Shown here one piece after another: positions 5,932 to 9,836 of a stretch of 9,836 nt of DNA (position 1 is the first letter of the stretch; each line of letters starts with the position of its first letter). The DNA comes from an uncultured Acetobacter sp. (lineage in GTDB: Bacteria > Pseudomonadota > Alphaproteobacteria > Acetobacterales > Acetobacteraceae). Made by a program: the position numbers and the translations under genes. The stretch spans positions 1 to 9,836 of the forward strand of contig NZ_CALLXM010000263.1 of the NCBI RefSeq assembly GCF_937875265.1, given 5' to 3'. The notes beneath the pieces were generated by a model that ran no database searches, was not told the DNA's origin, and worked only from the letters and a program-made list of their open reading frames with translations.

Positions 5932-7611
5932 ATGTGCGTTCCGCCCACCGTGCTGAGCCGTCTGGCGTTCTGGCGTGCTTTTCTGCCAGCCACGCATAAA
6001 AAGGCACCAGAGAAACTACAGCAAAACGGAGTTGCACAATGGCGTCAGGCTGGCCTGATGCTCGCCATGGGTGCGCTCTCGGCACTCGCACTGCCACCTG
6101 TGCACCTTTTGCCTATTCTGCTCATCACCTTCCCTGTTCTGGGCCGGGTTCTTAATCGGGCGCACAGCTGGAAAAATGCCGCATGGGCCGGGGCTCTGTT
6201 CGGGTTTGGGCTGTATGCCGCCAGCCTGTACTGGCTGGTTAATGCCGTGATGATCCGGGCGGAAGACTTCTGGTGGTTTGTGCCTTTCCCTTCACTGGGC
6301 TGCGCACTCATTCTGGCCCCTATGGTCGCGGCTCCGGCAGCCCTGTGCCGTCTGGCCCCCGCTGGCCCTCGTCGGCTTCTGACTTTTGCGGCAGCCTGGA
6401 CGCTGTTTGATATGGGCCGCGTCTTTCTGTTCAGCGGTTTTACGTGGAACCCGTTGGGCAGCTGTCTGGCCATCCCAGGTGTGGTGGGAGATGTGCTTAT
6501 TCAGCCCGCAGCATGGATTGGCGTGGATGGTCTGACTTTTTTTGTGGTTCTTGGGGCCCTGTTTGGTGGTGAAGCCTTGCAGGATGCTTTTCGAGCACAT
6601 GCAGGACGCCCTTGCCTGCTTTTCTCCCGCAGCACGGACCGCCTGCGCGTGGCAGCCTGTGGGGCTCTTATTATCAGCATCAGCCTGACAGGGAGCGTTA
6701 TCCGGCTAAACACCGTGCACCCGGTGGGAGAAGACGGCCCCCTTGCGGTTATTGTGCAGGGGAATGTGCCGGAAACGGAAAAAGTCGGTCGCCTTAATCC
6801 GCGCGATATTTTCATGCGCTATTTGCGACTGACAGCTGATGGGGTGCTTGAGGCTCGCCGCCAGCAGCCTCACTCCACTTTCCCCGATGCCGTGACCCGC
6901 CCGATTGTCTTCCTGTGGCCCGAGACCTCCTTTCCAGGTTCCGGCCTGTTGCAGGATAGCCCGCGTGCGCGCCAGATTATTATGGAATGGGGCGCTGGTG
7001 CAGATGCGGGGCTGATTGGCGCCCTGCGCGTGGATGAAAACGGTCGTTATCGGAATTCCGTTCTGGCGCTGTCCCCCAATGGAGACATTGCCGCCTTTTA
7101 TGACAAAGCCCGGCTGGTACCATTCGGTGAATATCAGCCCCCCTTCATTCCACTACAAATCGTGCCGCAGGGCGGTATGGCTGCTGGCCCCGGAGCACAG
7201 ACATGGCATCTGCCGGGCATCCCGCCGGTTGGCCCGCTCGTCTGTTATGAAGTGATTTTTTCCGGCCTGACAGTTGACCGGCATGACCGACCACGCTGGC
7301 TGGCCAATGTGACCAATGACGGCTGGTTTGGCGATAGCGCAGGCCCACGCCAGCATCTCTCTTCCGTCAGGTTGCGTGCCGTAGAAGAAGGTCTTCCCAT
7401 TGCCCGCGCCGCCAATACCGGCATTTCCAGTGCATATGATGGATTTGGGCATGAGCTCAAACGCCTCGGCTGGGGTAAAACCGGAACACTCGTTGTTCCC
7501 TTGCCGCCCGCTTTGTCTGCCCCTCTGTTTGCACAGTATGGTCGAACCTTGCCTGTTCTTTTGTGTCTGGGGGCTTTTCTCGCTGCGTTTATTCGCTCAA
7601 AGCGAAAATGA
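5932..7611 (+). CDS. lnt: Apolipoprotein N-acyltransferase
   Basis: Lnt is the inner-membrane enzyme that adds the third acyl chain, from a phospholipid, to the N-terminal cysteine of lipoproteins. The N-terminal half carries several membrane helices (clear ones near residues 42-72, 84-104, 122-142, 150-168, 198-213 and 240-255). The C-terminal half is a periplasmic nitrilase-type domain (about 271-520), followed by a last helix (about 537-554) and a basic tail. The catalytic triad is visible: E331 in LWPETSFP, K392 in YDKARLVPFGEY, C438 in VCYEVIF. GWFGDSAGPRQHL and ARAANTGISS are typical of the family. It is 559 residues against 512 in E. coli, with about 40 extra N-terminal residues. No good ribosome-binding site precedes ATG 5932, so the start is uncertain; ATG 6058 is the next in frame. 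It lies 42 bases after olsB with no terminator, so it probably shares that transcript. Confidence 0.95.
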   Translation: MCVPPTVLSRLAFWRAFLPATHKKAPEKLQQNGVAQWRQAGLMLAMGALSALALPPVHLLPILLITFPVLGRVLNRAHSWKNAAWAGALFGFGLYAASLYWLVNAVMIRAEDFWWFVPFPSLGCALILAPMVAAPAALCRLAPAGPRRLLTFAAAWTLFDMGRVFLFSGFTWNPLGSCLAIPGVVGDVLIQPAAWIGVDGLTFFVVLGALFGGEALQDAFRAHAGRPCLLFSRSTDRLRVAACGALIISISLTGSVIRLNTVHPVGEDGPLAVIVQGNVPETEKVGRLNPRDIFMRYLRLTADGVLEARRQQPHSTFPDAVTRPIVFLWPETSFPGSGLLQDSPRARQIIMEWGAGADAGLIGALRVDENGRYRNSVLALSPNGDIAAFYDKARLVPFGEYQPPFIPLQIVPQGGMAAGPGAQTWHLPGIPPVGPLVCYEVIFSGLTVDRHDRPRWLANVTNDGWFGDSAGPRQHLSSVRLRAVEEGLPIARAANTGISSAYDGFGHELKRLGWGKTGTLVVPLPPALSAPLFAQYGRTLPVLLCLGAFLAAFIRSKRK

Positions 7612-7881
7612 AGCATTTCGTCATATAAAATAAGAATTATCGCTATTTATATCAAATTTTTAGACATATTTTATTTAACTGTACGGATTGTTTAAATTAT
7701 TAAATTTTTATTTTTATGTAGCGACCTGAAAATAGCAAAAAAATCAAAAACTATTATTTTTGTAATTATTTATTTAAAAAAGAATACATCTTATATTGAT
7801 AAGAGTATGAAGATCGCCTCTGGAAACTTTAATAAATGGTTTATAAACTGTTAGTGACTGGTTTATAAAATCCATATTCCC
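7612..7881. other. Very AT-rich gene-free gap between lnt and the XRE regulator
   Basis: Bases 7621-7800 contain only 30 G or C in 180 (about 17%), far below the flanking genes. There are many A/T runs and no credible open reading frame or known RNA. The stretch probably holds the promoter and upstream elements of the XRE gene; so many near-consensus boxes occur that none can be chosen. Such DNA is also a typical target of AT-binding silencers such as MucR or H-NS-like proteins. The short repeat CGAAA/TTTCG (7603-7607, 7616-7620) at the lnt stop is too weak to call a terminator. Confidence 0.6.
7837..7869 (+). repeat. Tandem 11-bp direct repeat, candidate operator
   Basis: TGGTTTATAAA occurs twice, at 7837-7847 and 7859-7869, with starts 22 bp apart, close to two turns of the helix, so both would face the same side. 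Each copy contains the palindromic core TTTATAAA. The pair ends 27 bases before the proposed start of the XRE gene, where a protein bound to it would be placed to control that gene. Autoregulation is inference. Confidence 0.45.
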
Positions 7882-7896
7882 TTGGTGAGAGACCGC

Positions 7897-8424
7897 GTGA
7901 CCGAAACCGCCCCCCCTACCCCCGACCGAAAATCTCCATCGCCACGGGCCAGTTCTGTTGATATGCATGTCGGGCGCCGCATTCGGCTCAGACGTACTCT
8001 TCTGGGCCTGTCTCAGGAGAAGCTGGGGGAGGCACTCGGCATCACGTTCCAGCAAGTGCAAAAATACGAGCGCGGCGCCAACCGGGTGGGGGCATCCCGC
8101 CTTTATGATCTGGCCAGTGCTCTCGACGTACCAATCAGCTTTTTTTTCGACGATATGCCCGCCATGACTCAGGCGCCGGATCATCACCCTCAGGCAGCTC
8201 TGCATACCGGTCTTTCGCAAAACCGAAAGCTTTTTGAAAGTCCTTTCCAGAAAGGGACAGCGTCAGTTTTTTCAGATGCAGAAGCGTCTCTGTTTTCCCG
8301 CAAAGAAACTATTGAATTGATCCGCGCTTACTACCGCATCCCGGACCCTTTAGTGCGCAAACGCGTGCTGGAACTGGTACGGTCCATGGCTCCAGAAAGC
8401 ACGACTGATACATCAACGGGATAA
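7897..8424 (+). CDS. XRE-family helix-turn-helix regulator (PraR-like)
   Basis: This predicted cytoplasmic DNA-binding regulator has one Cro/C1-type HTH domain at about residues 25-86: HVGRRIRLRRTLLGLSQEKLGEALGITFQQVQKYERGANRV (in parts) followed by ASRLYDLASALDVPISFFF. This pattern is shared by a family common in alphaproteobacteria, which I associate with PraR of rhizobia. The C-terminal part keeps a second conserved block, SRKETIELIRAYYRIPDPLVRKRVLELVR. The linker between (about 87-140) is poorly conserved. The start is uncertain: I prefer GTG 7897 (MTETAPP) with GAGAGA at 7887-7892 but only four bases of spacing; TTG 7882 and GTG 7885 are possible, and ATG 7963 would still keep the HTH. 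It is preceded by an AT-rich region with a tandem repeat and followed by a bidirectional terminator, so it is probably a single-gene unit. Its targets are not visible here. Confidence 0.85.
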   Translation: MTETAPPTPDRKSPSPRASSVDMHVGRRIRLRRTLLGLSQEKLGEALGITFQQVQKYERGANRVGASRLYDLASALDVPISFFFDDMPAMTQAPDHHPQAALHTGLSQNRKLFESPFQKGTASVFSDAEASLFSRKETIELIRAYYRIPDPLVRKRVLELVRSMAPESTTDTSTG

Positions 8425-8435
8425 GTGACCTGAAT

Positions 8436-8467
8436 AAAAAAAGAGGCGACCGAAGCCGCCCCTTTTT
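8436..8467. terminator. Bidirectional terminator between convergent genes
   Basis: AAAAAGAGGCG (8438-8448) pairs with CGCCCCTTTTT (8457-8467), one mismatch, around an 8-base loop. The A-run (8436-8442) and T-run (8463-8467) provide a U-tract in either direction, so it can end both the XRE transcript on the plus strand and the DUF2076 transcript on the minus strand. It fills most of the 56 bases between the two stop codons. Confidence 0.8.
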
Positions 8468-8480
8468 GGAATGTTGTTCC

Positions 8481-9260
8481 TCAGAACTCCTGATCACCGC
8501 CCCAATCACCGCCACCTGCGTCTCCGCCAGCATCGCCGCCCCAGTCATTGCTTCCGGCATCAAAGCCCGGATCAGCTGAGGTTCCGGATCCGGCAAATGG
8601 GTCTGCCGCCGCACCGTCCCCATAATTATTGTTGATAACGGTCTCGCTTGGCTGGCCTGCGCCCCAACCACTATCTGTACCGCCACCGTGATGACCACTG
8701 AACAGATCCGTCAGTGCATTGGCTGCCAGCATGCCACCGGCCACGCCCGTAGCGGTAGAGAGTGCTGAACCCAGAAAGCCCGTACCGCCCCGAAACATAC
8801 CAGGCTGAGCCCCATAAGGCAGCGGTTGTGGCTGCGGTTGATATTGCGGCGGAGCCGATGCATTTCCACCCCAGCCCGGGGGCGCTGCCTGCTGCGGTTG
8901 TCCCTGCGGCCCGCGCTGACCACCACCGAACAGCCCCCCAAGAAACCCGCCACTAGCAGGCCTTTGCTGTGCCTGCGCCTGCTGCTGAAGAGCCTGCTGG
9001 GCCTGCTGAAGCTGGAACTGAAGCTGCTGGATACGATTCTGCGCTTCCACCAGCGCCACTTCCTGAACAACGGCCATCTGCGTAATACGATAGCGTGCTT
9101 CAGGATATTGCTGAAATTCCTGCGTGAGAAATCTGTCCGCATCCGGGTCTATCGGCGGCAGATTAGGCTGCGTGCTGGGCACGCTCCCAAAACCGGACTG
9201 GGACGCACCGCCCACCCTGGCCACAAATTTCGCAATGAGGTCGCGTTCCTCGTTGGTCAT
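8481..9260 (-). CDS. DUF2076 domain protein, Gln- and Gly-rich
   Basis: The protein (259 residues) fits the DUF2076 family, whose function is unknown. The start MTNEERDLIAKFVARVGG, the DPDADRFLTQEFQQYPEARYRITQMAVVQE segment (in parts, residues 39-67) and the late ETVINNNYG (206-214) are typical. Residues about 62-100 form a Gln-rich, probably coiled-coil helix. Then comes a Gly/Pro/Gln-rich region with GGFLGGLFGGG (104-114) and GFLGSALSTATGVAGGMLAANAL (in parts, 161-183), a glycine-zipper-like hydrophobic segment that could insert in a membrane. The tail (238-257) is a run of DWGG and GGD units, acidic and Gly-rich. No signal peptide is seen. The ATG is preceded by AGGGA nine bases upstream. 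The gene is convergent with the XRE gene and divergent from glyQ. The family call is firm; role and location are not known. Confidence 0.85.
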   Translation of the reverse strand: MTNEERDLIAKFVARVGGASQSGFGSVPSTQPNLPPIDPDADRFLTQEFQQYPEARYRITQMAVVQEVALVEAQNRIQQLQFQLQQAQQALQQQAQAQQRPASGGFLGGLFGGGQRGPQGQPQQAAPPGWGGNASAPPQYQPQPQPLPYGAQPGMFRGGTGFLGSALSTATGVAGGMLAANALTDLFSGHHGGGTDSGWGAGQPSETVINNNYGDGAAADPFAGSGTSADPGFDAGSNDWGGDAGGDAGGGDWGGDQEF

Positions 9261-9491
9261 CTTCTACATTCCCTGCCTGCGGCATGTGCTGCCAGTCTGA
9301 TGCACTGGCTTGCATAATACAACGCTACTCTGGCCAAGATGTGGCGTGGCGGCAAGAGCCTTGCAAGAGGAGAACAGCAGGGAGTTTTGTGCCTTCTCTT
9401 CCTGAATGATGCGTGCATCTGTATGGTATGTGCCAGCCATGCGCGCTATGCGCACATCCTGATTGTCACACTTCGGAGTTTCCCCCTGACC
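9261..9491. other. Divergent control region of the DUF2076 gene and glyQ
   Basis: This 231-base gap must hold the promoters of both flanking genes. CATAAT (9313-9318, plus) and TATTAT (9319-9314, minus) are overlapping possible -10 boxes, but neither has a good -35. GATGC-GT-GCATC (9408-9419) is a short palindrome nearer glyQ. I see no RNA gene, T-box or riboswitch. Confidence 0.3.
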
Positions 9492-9836
9492 ATGGACCCG
9501 GCGTCTCCCCGCCCTACAGAGCGGCCCCTCTCTTTTCAGGATCTGATCCTGACCCTCCACCAGTTCTGGTCAAAACAGGGGTGCGCCATTCTCCAGCCCT
9601 ATGATCAGGAAATTGGTGCAGGCACGCTTTCTCCTCACACCACACTGCGGGCATTAGGTCGCACACCATGGAAAGCTGCCTATGTACAGCCCTGCCGTCG
9701 CCCGTCTGATGGTCGCTACGGGGAAAACCCCAACCGGCTACAGCATTATTATCAGTATCAGGTGCTGTTGAAGCCCACACCGGAAGATAGCCAGAAACTG
9801 CTGCTGGACAGCTACCGCGCCATTGGCATTGACCCG
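9492..9836 (+). CDS. glyQ: Glycyl-tRNA synthetase alpha subunit, N-terminal part (cut by window edge)
   Basis: GlyQ is the catalytic alpha subunit of the bacterial alpha2-beta2 glycyl-tRNA synthetase, a class II enzyme that charges tRNA-Gly in the cytoplasm. The 115 visible residues match the family closely: LSFQDLILTLHQFWSKQGC (13-31), then ILQPYDQEIGAGTLSPHTTLRALG (in parts, 33-56), WKAAYVQPCRRPSDGRYGENPNR (in parts, 60-82) and LQHYYQYQVLLKP (83-95), which hold motif 1-2 substrate-binding elements. About 12 residues precede the conserved start. ATG 9492 has GGAG at 9474-9477, a rather long 14-base gap, and no other ATG or GTG in frame lies nearby upstream. The beta-subunit gene glyS would be expected just beyond the window. 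The frame is open to the edge and identity is secure. Confidence 0.96.
   Translation, partial: MDPASPRPTERPLSFQDLILTLHQFWSKQGCAILQPYDQEIGAGTLSPHTTLRALGRTPWKAAYVQPCRRPSDGRYGENPNRLQHYYQYQVLLKPTPEDSQKLLLDSYRAIGIDP

Noticed and set aside
7612..7881. Insertion sequence, MITE or attachment site in the AT-rich gap
   Set aside because: No terminal inverted repeats, target-site duplication, tRNA end or transposase remnant could be found; only base composition is unusual.
8826..9317. 163-codon plus-strand frame opposite the DUF2076 gene
   Set aside because: It mirrors the Gln/Gly-rich repeats of the real gene as Leu/Arg-rich sequence and has no ribosome-binding site.
1..9836. Mobile defence island, CRISPR array or biosynthetic cluster
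   Set aside because: All recognisable genes are core or widely conserved functions with matching composition; no repeat-spacer pattern, integrase, nuclease-helicase set or assembly-line enzyme appears.

Overview
The window looks like ordinary chromosome of an alphaproteobacterium, most likely an acetic acid bacterium (Acetobacteraceae). This rests on the protein style: an alphaproteobacterial Fur/Mur-type regulator, an OlsB ornithine-lipid acyltransferase, a TusA-family protein of the CPMT type, a PraR-like XRE regulator and a DUF2076 protein. The coding DNA is moderately GC-rich and the intergenic DNA is locally very AT-rich. The genus is inference. I see no transposase, phage gene, CRISPR array, tRNA or rRNA.

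Layout. The first 506 bases hold the N-terminal 168 codons of trpB on the minus strand, cut by the window edge. Divergent from it is a plus-strand pair: corA (magnesium/cobalt transporter) and a small unrecognised exported protein whose ATG overlaps the corA stop; a clear intrinsic terminator closes the pair. Next is rho (transcription termination factor), whose own candidate terminator hairpin overlaps the last codons of a convergent TusA-family gene. Divergent from that gene is a plus-strand run: a Fur-family regulator with a TTG start, olsB overlapping it by ATGA, then lnt 42 bases on. A 270-base, extremely AT-rich gap carrying a tandem 11-bp repeat separates lnt from an XRE-family regulator. 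A bidirectional terminator lies between that regulator and a convergent DUF2076 gene. The window ends in the first 115 codons of glyQ (glycyl-tRNA synthetase alpha subunit).

How the genes may work together. Two groups look like co-transcribed units. corA plus the exported protein are translationally coupled. fur–olsB(–lnt) puts a metal-dependent repressor in front of two envelope N-acyltransferases: OlsB N-acylates ornithine to start ornithine-lipid synthesis, and Lnt N-acylates apolipoproteins. The other genes (trpB, rho, glyQ) are housekeeping.

I found no convincing evidence of a wholly new system. The observations most worth following are the altered second metal site of the Fur protein together with its coupling to olsB, the unknown exported partner of CorA, and the AT-rich repeat-bearing control region of the XRE regulator.
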